The notes under the pieces are model-generated. The model had not been told where the DNA came from, did no database searches, and worked only from the letters and a program-made list of their open reading frames with translations. Both the position numbers and the translations under genes were made by a program. From Candidatus Uhrbacteria bacterium RIFOXYB12_FULL_58_10 (GTDB lineage Bacteria > Patescibacteriota > Patescibacteriia > 2-12-FULL-57-11), in contig CALRHY010000014.1 in the NCBI GenBank assembly GCA_943359495.1, forward strand, positions 1-12,174: 12,174 nt of DNA, written 5' to 3'. This document shows, piece by piece, positions 6,178-12,073 of the stretch (position 1 is the first letter of the stretch; every line of letters starts with the position of its first letter).

Positions 6178-7203
6178 ATGCGCAAACGAACACGAATACT
6201 TTTTTTCCTGACAGGTATCGTTGGATTGTCTGCGCTCTGGGTGGTGTTGACGATTGTCGGCAACGGACGGTCGGTCGGCCCTGTGCAACGCGTTGTCATT
6301 ATCTCTTCGACGACTGCGGACGTGGCTGCATCGCTAAAAGCAAGTGGAGTGCTTTCTTCATCCGCACAAATCTTGTTTCCCTTTTTTGTTCGTTTCCAAG
6401 GAACGGAAGATGGACTGCATCCTGGAACCTTTTTGATCCCCGCGCACGCGCCGCTGCGGCAAGTAGTGCGGATTTTGTTGCAACACGGCCGTACAGAAAC
6501 GCGCGTCACAATCCCGGAAGGGAGTTCGTTGCGTGACCTTGCCACGATTTTGCAAAAAGCAGGATTGGTAACGCGCACTGAAGACGTCATTGCAGTAACA
6601 GGAACGCCGGCCAGCGAACAGACAGAAACCGTCTTTGGAGAAAAAGCGTTTTCGTACCTTGCAGGCAAGCCGCAAGGTATCTCACTCGAAGGATATCTGT
6701 TTCCGGACACGTATCGTTTTTTTGCGGATGCATCTGTGCGTGATGTGGCGCAGAAAATGTTGGAGACGTTTGACGTAAAGACAAAAGATCTTCGTGCGGA
6801 ACCCCTCCCGTACCCACTGCATTCTTTTTACGACGTGTTGACCTTGGCGTCTGTTGTCGAAGCAGAAGTGCGTGGTGCTGAAGATCAACGGCGCGTTGCC
6901 GATCTTTTCCTTCGTCGCATCACAGCTGGCATGCCGCTCCAAGCGGATTCCACAGTACAGTATGCATCGGGAGCCAGTGGCCGCTTTACGACCGCGGCGG
7001 ACCGCGAATCGCAGAGTTTGTGGAATACCTATCAGCATCCCGGGCTCCCACGCGGCCCGATCGCAAGCCCAGGGTTGGAGGCAATTCGCGCAGTGCTGCA
7101 TCCAACGCCGAATGACGCGCTCTACTTCCTGACAGGACCGGACGGAACGGTGTATTATGCGAAGACGCTTGAAGAGCACGTTGCGAATAAACGGCATTTG
7201 TAG
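6178..7203 (+). CDS. mltG: Endolytic murein transglycosylase MltG (YceG-like)
   Basis: This 341-aa protein has one N-terminal transmembrane helix (about 6-27) and an extracytoplasmic YceG domain. In the family it cuts nascent peptidoglycan strands and sets glycan length during elongation. Signature segments are EGYLFPDTYRF (171-181), LASVVEAE (223-230; the catalytic glutamate aligns with E228), DSTVQY (257-262) and NTYQHPGLPRGPIASPGLEAI (283-303). The closing YYAKTLEEHVANKRHL contains the family's terminal DG...EH..N pattern. A small LysM-like region precedes the catalytic domain, as is usual. The start at 6178 (MRKRTRILFF) gives a basic N-terminus before the helix. The frame continues upstream only inside the Nudix gene, whose stop is one base away. 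An AAAGGA-like stretch exists near 6160 but is too far from the start to be a normal ribosome site. It shares the window with other lipid II-cycle genes (uppP, PAP2). Confidence 0.95.
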   Translation: MRKRTRILFFLTGIVGLSALWVVLTIVGNGRSVGPVQRVVIISSTTADVAASLKASGVLSSSAQILFPFFVRFQGTEDGLHPGTFLIPAHAPLRQVVRILLQHGRTETRVTIPEGSSLRDLATILQKAGLVTRTEDVIAVTGTPASEQTETVFGEKAFSYLAGKPQGISLEGYLFPDTYRFFADASVRDVAQKMLETFDVKTKDLRAEPLPYPLHSFYDVLTLASVVEAEVRGAEDQRRVADLFLRRITAGMPLQADSTVQYASGASGRFTTAADRESQSLWNTYQHPGLPRGPIASPGLEAIRAVLHPTPNDALYFLTGPDGTVYYAKTLEEHVANKRHL

Positions 7204-7205
7204 AA

Positions 7206-7218
7206 CGTTTTGTAAAAC
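7206..7218. repeat. Short hairpin CGTTTTGTAAAAC after the mltG stop
   Basis: The arms GTTTT (7207-7211) and AAAAC (7214-7218) surround two bases and begin just 2 bases after the mltG stop codon. A 12-of-13 match (CGTTTTGCAAAAC, 9783-9795) sits at the same position behind the pcrA stop. There is no T tract after it, so it is not a standard intrinsic terminator. It may be the edge of a dispersed repeat. Function unknown. Confidence 0.45.
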
Positions 7219-7235
7219 CATTCACAATCTTCCCT

Positions 7236-7349
7236 CCCATCCCCTTGAAGAAGGGGATCCACGGGTCGACGATCGGCATCGTGGATCCCTGCCTGTCTTC
7301 GAGACCCTGAGGGGTCCTCAGACCCTCGAACGGGCGCTGGGATGACAGA
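7236..7349. repeat. Compound palindromic intergenic repeat
   Basis: The 166-base gap between mltG and the next gene holds no ORF worth calling but is dense in inverted repeats. CCCCTT/AAGGGG (7241-7246 / 7251-7256) is a 6-bp stem with a GAAG loop. GGGATCCACG/CGTGGATCCC (7254-7263 / 7280-7289) is a perfect 10-bp inverted repeat with 16 bases between. TTCGAG/CTCGAA (7298-7303 / 7325-7330) encloses CTGAGG/CCTCAG (7307-7312 / 7316-7321), a two-tier hairpin with symmetric ACC internal loops. The first two stems share bases 7254-7256 and cannot form fully together. Read on the minus strand the unit begins TGTCATCCCAGCG, the style of multicopy intergenic repeats in many bacteria. I infer a dispersed palindromic element; a structured RNA is the alternative. 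Confidence 0.6.
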
Positions 7350-7356
7350 GGTGTGT

Positions 7357-7363
7357 AAGGGGA
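7357..7363 (+). promoter_or_regulatory. Shine-Dalgarno-like AAGGGGA before the small membrane gene
   Basis: The purine run AAGGGGA ends 6 bases before the ATG at 7370, the usual distance. It is the only convincing Shine-Dalgarno-like site in front of any start in this window, and it lies at the very edge of the palindromic repeat, which may have supplied it. It supports the start choice for the small gene. Confidence 0.5.
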
Positions 7364-7369
7364 AATTTT

Positions 7370-7621
7370 ATGGATATACAGCAGCCAATTGAAAATACTC
7401 CTTCTGGTCAACTTCCACCGCCCGCGACCGGGGCGTTGCTTCGTAATGTCGTGACCGTGCTATGCCTCCTGTTTCTTCCGCCGATTGGTCTCATCGCCGT
7501 TTGGACGTTGGCGCCGTGGAGCCGCCGTGCGCGCATTGTCGTGACCGTTTTACTTGGACCGTTTGCTTTGTATTATCCCGTGCTGGTTATGTCGACATTG
7601 ATTCGTGCTGCACTTCGATAG
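7370..7621 (+). CDS. Small two-helix membrane protein, function unknown
   Basis: This 83-aa hypothetical protein has a hydrophilic, proline-rich N-terminus (residues 1-21, including GQLPPPATG). Two hydrophobic helices follow (about 26-48 and 55-77), joined by a short basic turn, SRRAR (51-55). By the positive-inside rule the turn should be cytoplasmic and both ends outside. I recognise no family. Support for it being real: an ATG with a well-spaced purine-rich ribosome site, a coherent membrane topology, co-direction with its neighbours, and a 9-base gap to the helicase gene. The codon choices (GTC, GTG, CTT, GCC/GCG-rich) match the surrounding genes. It may be cotranscribed with pcrA, but nothing ties its function to DNA repair. 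Confidence 0.7.
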   Translation: MDIQQPIENTPSGQLPPPATGALLRNVVTVLCLLFLPPIGLIAVWTLAPWSRRARIVVTVLLGPFALYYPVLVMSTLIRAALR

Positions 7622-7630
7622 TCTTTTTTC

Positions 7631-9781
7631 ATGCAAACCTTTTTTCTTGAACCGGAACAGACAAACATGCCGCCCGTGCGCGCGATTGCTTTTGCGGACG
7701 AACTCAATGCCGAACAGTTGCGCGTCGTCGAAGGGGGAGAAGGCCCGTGTCTTGTCCTCGCAGGGGCAGGGTCTGGAAAAACGCGGACGATTACGTACCG
7801 TGTCGCTTGGCTCCTGGCCCATGGTGTTATCTCGGAATCCATTTTGTTGCTGACGTTTACTAATAAAGCCGCTTCCGAAATGGTGCGGCGTGTCGAGCAT
7901 CTCCTCGGGAGTTCTGTGCGCGGTATGTGGGGCGGAACATTCCACGCCCTCGCAAATCGCATCCTCCGCCAATATGCAGACCTGATCGGATTCACTCCGA
8001 ACTTTACCATCTTGGATGCCGAAGACGCGCGGTCGCTGATCAAAGTCTGCGCAAAAGAATATGCCGGCAAAGACCGCACCATGCCGTCTCCTGCGGTGAT
8101 TGGTGAAGTGCTTTCATTTCAACGCAACGCACAGATTTCTTTGCTTGAGGCGTTGGAAAGGAAACAGCCGGGTTTGCTCCCGTTCCAGGACACGTTTTCG
8201 GAGATTGCTTCGGCATACGCTGCACGGAAGCGCACCGGCAACGCCATGGATTTTGATGATCTTCTCTGTCACTTGTTGACGCTGCTTGTTGAACAGCCGG
8301 CGATTGCGCGGCGTCTCAGCGAACAGTTTCGTTACGTCCTCGTTGACGAATATCAGGATACGAATCCGGTACAAGCGGCGATCGTGGATATGTTGTCAGC
8401 CGTCCATCGTAACGTCCTTGTCGTTGGGGATGATGCGCAATCGATCTACTCGTTCCGTGCCGCATCCGTCGAAAATATTCTGACGTTCCCGGACCGCTAT
8501 CCGGACGCGACGGTGTATCGTCTCGAGACGAATTATCGTTCCACGCCAGAAATCCTCTCGGTGGCGAATGATGTCATTAGCAAAAATACTCGGCAGTTTC
8601 CGAAAGAATTGAAACCAATGTGTGCCGCGTTTGCCAAACCGTTGTTGGTCCCAGCAGGATCTGCAGCTGAAGAAGCGGCGTTTGTTGCTCAGAAGATTGC
8701 GGCACTCGAACGCGAGGGGACACCGATCGGAAATATTGCGGTCTTGTTTCGCGCCGCGCACCATTCGCAAGAATTGGAATTTCAATTGGCCAAGCGCGGG
8801 ATGTCGTACGAATACCGTGGCGGCATGAAATTTTTTGAACGCTCGCATGTGAAAGATGTCATCGCCTTTTTGAAATTGCGGACGAATCCAAAAGATGGTG
8901 TGGCCTGGTTGCGAGCGCTGACGCTCCAAGAGGGAATTGGCGAGACTGGTGCGGCGCGGATTGCCGAACGATTGTCTGTCGTCGAAAGTTTAGCCGAACT
9001 CTCTGATGCACATGTCCACGGTGTGGTGACGCCGCGGAGCGCGCGTGGGTGGGCGGATCTCCGAGAAATCGTTCGTCGTGTAGCTGCGGCAGAAACAGCG
9101 GCAGATGCGGTGCGTGCCGTGGCAACCTCTTCGTACGTCAGCTATCTCGAACGGGAGTATCCGAACGCACAGGACCGTTTGGAAGATCTCGAGCAATTTG
9201 CAACGTTTGCCGAACAATATACGAGTCTGGATGTGTTCCTTACGGAAGTTACCTTGAAAGAAGATTACGGCGTCCCGCGCGATGGCACACAATCTGCCCT
9301 GCAATCACGACTCGTCCTTTCTACTATTCATCAAGCAAAAGGATTGGAATGGGATGCGGTCTTCATCATCCGTTTAGCGCAAGGAAGTTTTCCGCATAGT
9401 CGCGCTTCTGCCGAAGAAGCGGGGTTAGAGGAAGAACGCCGACTTTTTTACGTCGCCATCACCCGTGCACGGCGCGAATTGTTTTTGACCTACCCAGCGA
9501 CGGCTGGCTACGATTCCTTGGCGCTGCTTTCGCCGTCGATTTTTCTCGATGAATTGCGCCGTTCACTTGTCGACGCCGCACGACTCCTCCCGAGCGCCCC
9601 GGTTTCCGGATATCGTCCTGCGGCAAGCTACCGCAGCTCCATTGCGCCGGCATACCGTCCGAGCTCAACCGTCTTCCGCGACACGACAGAAACAACGGAG
9701 GAGGATACAATAGTGCAAGATTCACTTGGAGAACGCAGCTCTGCACCGCGAAGGCGGGGGAGTTTGCTGCGCGATGTGTAA
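7631..9781 (+). CDS. pcrA: UvrD/PcrA-type superfamily 1 DNA helicase
   Basis: This 716-aa ATP-dependent 3'-5' DNA helicase acts in nucleotide excision repair, mismatch repair or removal of stalled complexes. All SF1A motifs are visible in order: Q motif LNAEQLRVV (25-33), I AGAGSGKT (44-51), Ia LTFTNKAA (74-81), Ib GGTFHALA (101-108), II VDEYQDTN (238-245), III GDDAQSIYSFRAA (266-278), IV LETNYRST (298-305), V STIHQAKGLEWD (about 563-574), VI EEERRLFYVAITRAR (about 599-613). The stretch after about residue 645 is low-complexity, rich in Ser, Arg, Tyr and Pro. It replaces the C-terminal Tudor-like domain by which PcrA/UvrD usually contacts RNA polymerase. The first ATG (7631) is used; a second at 7667 is possible, since homology starts near residue 25. 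UvrD and PcrA cannot be separated by sequence alone. Confidence 0.94.
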   Translation: MQTFFLEPEQTNMPPVRAIAFADELNAEQLRVVEGGEGPCLVLAGAGSGKTRTITYRVAWLLAHGVISESILLLTFTNKAASEMVRRVEHLLGSSVRGMWGGTFHALANRILRQYADLIGFTPNFTILDAEDARSLIKVCAKEYAGKDRTMPSPAVIGEVLSFQRNAQISLLEALERKQPGLLPFQDTFSEIASAYAARKRTGNAMDFDDLLCHLLTLLVEQPAIARRLSEQFRYVLVDEYQDTNPVQAAIVDMLSAVHRNVLVVGDDAQSIYSFRAASVENILTFPDRYPDATVYRLETNYRSTPEILSVANDVISKNTRQFPKELKPMCAAFAKPLLVPAGSAAEEAAFVAQKIAALEREGTPIGNIAVLFRAAHHSQELEFQLAKRGMSYEYRGGMKFFERSHVKDVIAFLKLRTNPKDGVAWLRALTLQEGIGETGAARIAERLSVVESLAELSDAHVHGVVTPRSARGWADLREIVRRVAAAETAADAVRAVATSSYVSYLEREYPNAQDRLEDLEQFATFAEQYTSLDVFLTEVTLKEDYGVPRDGTQSALQSRLVLSTIHQAKGLEWDAVFIIRLAQGSFPHSRASAEEAGLEEERRLFYVAITRARRELFLTYPATAGYDSLALLSPSIFLDELRRSLVDAARLLPSAPVSGYRPAASYRSSIAPAYRPSSTVFRDTTETTEEDTIVQDSLGERSSAPRRRGSLLRDV

Positions 9782-9797
9782 GCGTTTTGCAAAACGC
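9782..9797. repeat. Perfect 16-bp palindrome after the pcrA stop
   Basis: GCGTTTTGCAAAACGC is a perfect palindrome starting at the first base after the pcrA TAA. It contains the 13-base core found after the mltG stop with one change. As RNA it would form a hairpin with very little loop, and no T tract follows, so an intrinsic terminator is doubtful on either strand. A protein-binding site or repeat boundary is possible. Confidence 0.5.
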
Positions 9798-9852
9798 GAA
9801 ACGCGTAACACGAAACGTCGACAGGATTCGCGTTACACGTTTTGAGTTTCGG
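9791..9852. repeat. Inverted pair of 7-base-periodic GAAAC/GTAAC arrays
   Basis: Most of the pcrA-to-Kelch gap consists of 7-base units. On the + strand these are GAAACGC, GTAACAC, GAAACGT (9798-9818). On the - strand, reading back from 9850, they are GAAACTC, AAAACGT, GTAACGC. The two halves face each other. Bases 9791-9809 match the reverse complement of 9825-9843 at 15 of 19 positions, so a long imperfect hairpin is possible. There is no open frame. It may belong to a dispersed repeat family rather than to a gene-specific regulator. Confidence 0.5.
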
Positions 9853-9857
9853 TATCA

Positions 9858-10880
9858 ATGCCTCGTATGTTTTCTCGCCACAAGCACACCATTATTTATC
9901 TCCTGTTTGTCTGTCTGGTGATTGGGTTATACGCCTGGTATGTTCGTGGCGTCTCCTTTTCCCGCATCTTTCCCTACGGAACGCCACAAACAGTGGGTGA
10001 TGCGACACACGGGCAATGGTCTGCGCGTGCGGATATGCCGACTGCTCGCACTGCCGTTGGTGCCGTTGCCTTAGGCGACACGGTCTATGTTGTTGGTGGA
10101 TTGGATGGGTTAGGACGGACGCTTGCGACGGTCGAATTGTATCGTCCGGAAACCGACCATTGGGAAAGTGCGCCATCGCTTCCTAAAGCAGTCCACGGCG
10201 CGAGTGTTGTTGCACTCGACGGGTATGTCTACGTCCTTGGTGGTTTTGATGGACTTTCTTTACATCCGACAAACGACGGTTTTGTTTTTGATACCGTGAC
10301 CGGCACCTGGCAAAATATTGCACCGATGCCCGAAGCGCGTGGTGCTATGGCAGCCGCGGTGTTAGGTGACACACTTGTAGTCGTCGGTGGTCTTTCTGCT
10401 GATGGTGTCTCCCGTGCATTATTTGTGTATCTCCTTGCAGAAAATCGTTGGGAGACGCGCGCGGCAATGCCGACGGCACGTGATCATCTTGCTGCGGCAG
10501 TGCTTGATGGAAAACTGTTTGCGATCGGTGGACGAAAAGGCCAAGAAAGTCGTCCATTGGATATCGTTGAAGTGTATGATCCAGAAACGGATCGTTGGCA
10601 GAACGCATCAGCATTACCACGGGCTATTGGTGATGGAGCGGTTGCAGTACGGGAGAGCGCATTGATTGTCGCTGGCGGTGAAGCGTCACCACGCATGCAA
10701 GATGGCGTGTACCGCCTCGCGCTCGGGTCTGACCAGTGGGAAACACTCACCAGCATGCGTACGCCACGTCACGGATTTGGTTTTGTGACCGTACGCGATG
10801 CGTTGTATGCCATTGGTGGCGGAACACATCCAGGATTTTCTGTTTCGGCATTGGTTGAAACGTTGGGATTTGGAGAATAG
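9858..10880 (+). CDS. Membrane-anchored Kelch-repeat beta-propeller protein
   Basis: This 340-aa protein has a short basic N-terminus, one transmembrane anchor (about 11-28) and an extracytoplasmic domain built of Kelch repeats. Six copies of the blade core are visible, each with a double-glycine strand: VVGG, VLGG, VVGG, AIGG, VAGG and AIGG. They are spaced about 45-50 residues apart, each followed by a W-x5-MP or W-x5-LP turn (for example WSARADMPTAR, WENxxxLP-type, WQNIAPMPEAR). That implies a closed six-bladed propeller. Kelch propellers usually bind proteins or sugars; a few are enzymes (for example N-acetylneuraminate epimerase NanM), but no catalytic residues can be assigned here. The start at 9858 is the first ATG; another at 9867 would hardly change the protein. 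It stands alone between a palindromic spacer and a strong terminator. Surface binding is inferred, not shown. Confidence 0.87.
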   Translation: MPRMFSRHKHTIIYLLFVCLVIGLYAWYVRGVSFSRIFPYGTPQTVGDATHGQWSARADMPTARTAVGAVALGDTVYVVGGLDGLGRTLATVELYRPETDHWESAPSLPKAVHGASVVALDGYVYVLGGFDGLSLHPTNDGFVFDTVTGTWQNIAPMPEARGAMAAAVLGDTLVVVGGLSADGVSRALFVYLLAENRWETRAAMPTARDHLAAAVLDGKLFAIGGRKGQESRPLDIVEVYDPETDRWQNASALPRAIGDGAVAVRESALIVAGGEASPRMQDGVYRLALGSDQWETLTSMRTPRHGFGFVTVRDALYAIGGGTHPGFSVSALVETLGFGE

Positions 10881-10905
10881 AGAAGTCTGGTTCGTGTTAC
10901 CTTCG

Positions 10906-10928
10906 AACCCTCCTTTTGGAGGGTTTTT
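10906..10928 (+). terminator. Intrinsic terminator after the Kelch gene
   Basis: The stem AACCCTCC (10906-10913) pairs perfectly with GGAGGGTT (10918-10925) around a TTTT loop, and a run of T (10924-10928) follows at once. It lies 25 bases after the Kelch stop and is the only clear rho-independent terminator in the window. Its T run abuts the -35 element of the metK promoter. Confidence 0.9.
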
Positions 10929-10955
10929 GACTCCCGTCACCCTGCCTGCTACGGT
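10927..10955 (+). promoter_or_regulatory. Predicted promoter of metK
   Basis: TTGACT (10927-10932, five of six bases of the -35 consensus) is followed by exactly 17 bases and then TACGGT (10950-10955), which is preceded by TG plus one base (10947-10948), an extended -10. Transcription would begin near 10962, only about 6 bases before the metK ATG, giving an almost leaderless mRNA. The -35 shares its first two T residues with the upstream terminator's T run. Confidence 0.6.
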
Positions 10956-10967
10956 ATCCGCATTCTT

Positions 10968-12008
10968 ATGTTGAAAACTGTTGAATCAGTCACCGAAGGG
11001 CATCCCGATAAGGTCTGTGACCAAGTGTCGGATGCGGTATTAGATGAGTTTTTGCGCCGTGACCCATTCGCGCGCGTCGCAGTCGAAGCATTTGGTTGTC
11101 ATGGTGTTTTGATTGTCGGTGGGGAGGTGACGTCGACGACAGACGTTGATGTTGAACGCATTGCTCGCAATGTTTACGCTCAGGTCGGCTACACCGAAGA
11201 GCTAGATGTGTTGGTGCATCTCGAAAAACAATCGCCCGATATTGCCCAAGGTGTTGATCCTGGCGGCGCTGGGGATCAGGGGATTATGTATGGCTATGCC
11301 ACCAACGAGACGCCTGAAATGTTGCCGCGCCCTGTCGTTTATGCCCACGCGCTAACAAAGCGTCTTGCAGATTTGCGTCGGCACGATCCGTTGTTTGCCT
11401 GGTTGCGCCCTGATGGAAAAGCGCAGGTGACGATGGATGGGAATCGCGTCTGTTCTGTCCTCGTCTCGACCCAGCATGACCCGGATATTTCCGCCGCAGA
11501 AATCCGCGCTCTTATTACGGAGTCGTTGATCGCTCAGGTGATTGGTGACATCGAAGGCGTAGAGATTTTGGTGAATCCTACTGGGCGTTTTGTGCTCGGC
11601 GGATTTGCCGCAGATACCGGGCTGACAGGAAGAAAATTGATGGTAGACACATACGGAGGGTTGCTGCCTCATGGCGGCGGCGCATTCTCCGGCAAAGACC
11701 CAACCAAAGTAGATCGCTCGGCAACGTACATGGCCCGCTTTGCAGCGAAAAATCTTGTGGCAAACGGCTTGGCAAAAAACGTCCTCGTCTCTGTCGCCTA
11801 TGCCATTGGTCGTGCAGAACCTCTGATGCTTGTTGCAAAAACGGGCGACGGCAAAGATCTTTCTGCTGTTCTGCAAAAGCAATTTGATTTTCGTCCAGCA
11901 GCAATTATTGAACGCCTTGATTTGCGCCGTCCGATCTATCGTCAGACTGCCGCTTACGGCCACTTCGGCCGTCCGGAATTGCCCTGGGAACAAGTGGTGC
12001 GGTGGTAA
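10968..12008 (+). CDS. metK: S-adenosylmethionine synthetase (methionine adenosyltransferase)
   Basis: This 346-aa cytoplasmic enzyme makes S-adenosylmethionine from methionine and ATP, the methyl donor for RNA, DNA and protein methylation. Signature segments are ESVTEGHPDKVCDQVSDAVLD (6-26, with H12 and D14), the methionine/ATP-binding GAGDQGIMYGYATNE (100-114), NPTGRFVLGG (203-212), GRKLMVDTYGG (221-231) and the phosphate loop GGGAFSGKDPTKVDRS (236-251). It is about 40 residues shorter than the E. coli enzyme: it starts only five residues before ESV, has a short loop where E. coli has the stretch around residues 80-110, and ends right after AAYGHFGRPELPWE. All catalytic motifs are intact, so it should be active. 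The gene has its own promoter and almost no leader, so there is no room for a SAM riboswitch. No Shine-Dalgarno sequence precedes the start. Confidence 0.97.
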   Translation: MLKTVESVTEGHPDKVCDQVSDAVLDEFLRRDPFARVAVEAFGCHGVLIVGGEVTSTTDVDVERIARNVYAQVGYTEELDVLVHLEKQSPDIAQGVDPGGAGDQGIMYGYATNETPEMLPRPVVYAHALTKRLADLRRHDPLFAWLRPDGKAQVTMDGNRVCSVLVSTQHDPDISAAEIRALITESLIAQVIGDIEGVEILVNPTGRFVLGGFAADTGLTGRKLMVDTYGGLLPHGGGAFSGKDPTKVDRSATYMARFAAKNLVANGLAKNVLVSVAYAIGRAEPLMLVAKTGDGKDLSAVLQKQFDFRPAAIIERLDLRRPIYRQTAAYGHFGRPELPWEQVVRW

Positions 12009-12035
12009 AAAGCATGGCTACTCAAACAGTTTTTC

Positions 12036-12044
12036 TGATACACT
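12036..12044 (+). promoter_or_regulatory. Possible extended -10 promoter for the last gene
   Basis: TGATACACT (12036-12044) matches TGnTAnnnT and lies 30 bases before the ATG at 12074, predicting a leader of about 20 bases. No good -35 is found 16-18 bases upstream, where the best fit is TGGCTA (12015-12020). The site lies in the gap after metK, where a new transcript would be expected. Confidence 0.4.
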
Positions 12045-12073
12045 AGAACACGTTATTCCTTTTCTTTATCATT

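Noticed and set aside
5928..6710. 260-aa minus-strand open frame
   Set aside because: It is antisense to the Nudix and mltG genes, both of which have strong motif support; its translation shows no motif.
7622..7630. T run before pcrA as an intrinsic terminator
   Set aside because: Six T residues occur but no GC-rich hairpin precedes them.
9791..9852. CRISPR-like array
   Set aside because: Units are 7 bases, contiguous, with no spacers and no cas genes nearby.
10881..10967. SAM riboswitch before metK
   Set aside because: The gap is filled by a terminator and a promoter, with only about 6 bases of predicted leader; there is no aptamer-like structure.
11352..11993. 213-aa minus-strand open frame
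   Set aside because: It is antisense to metK and rich in Cys/His/Arg without a recognisable fold.
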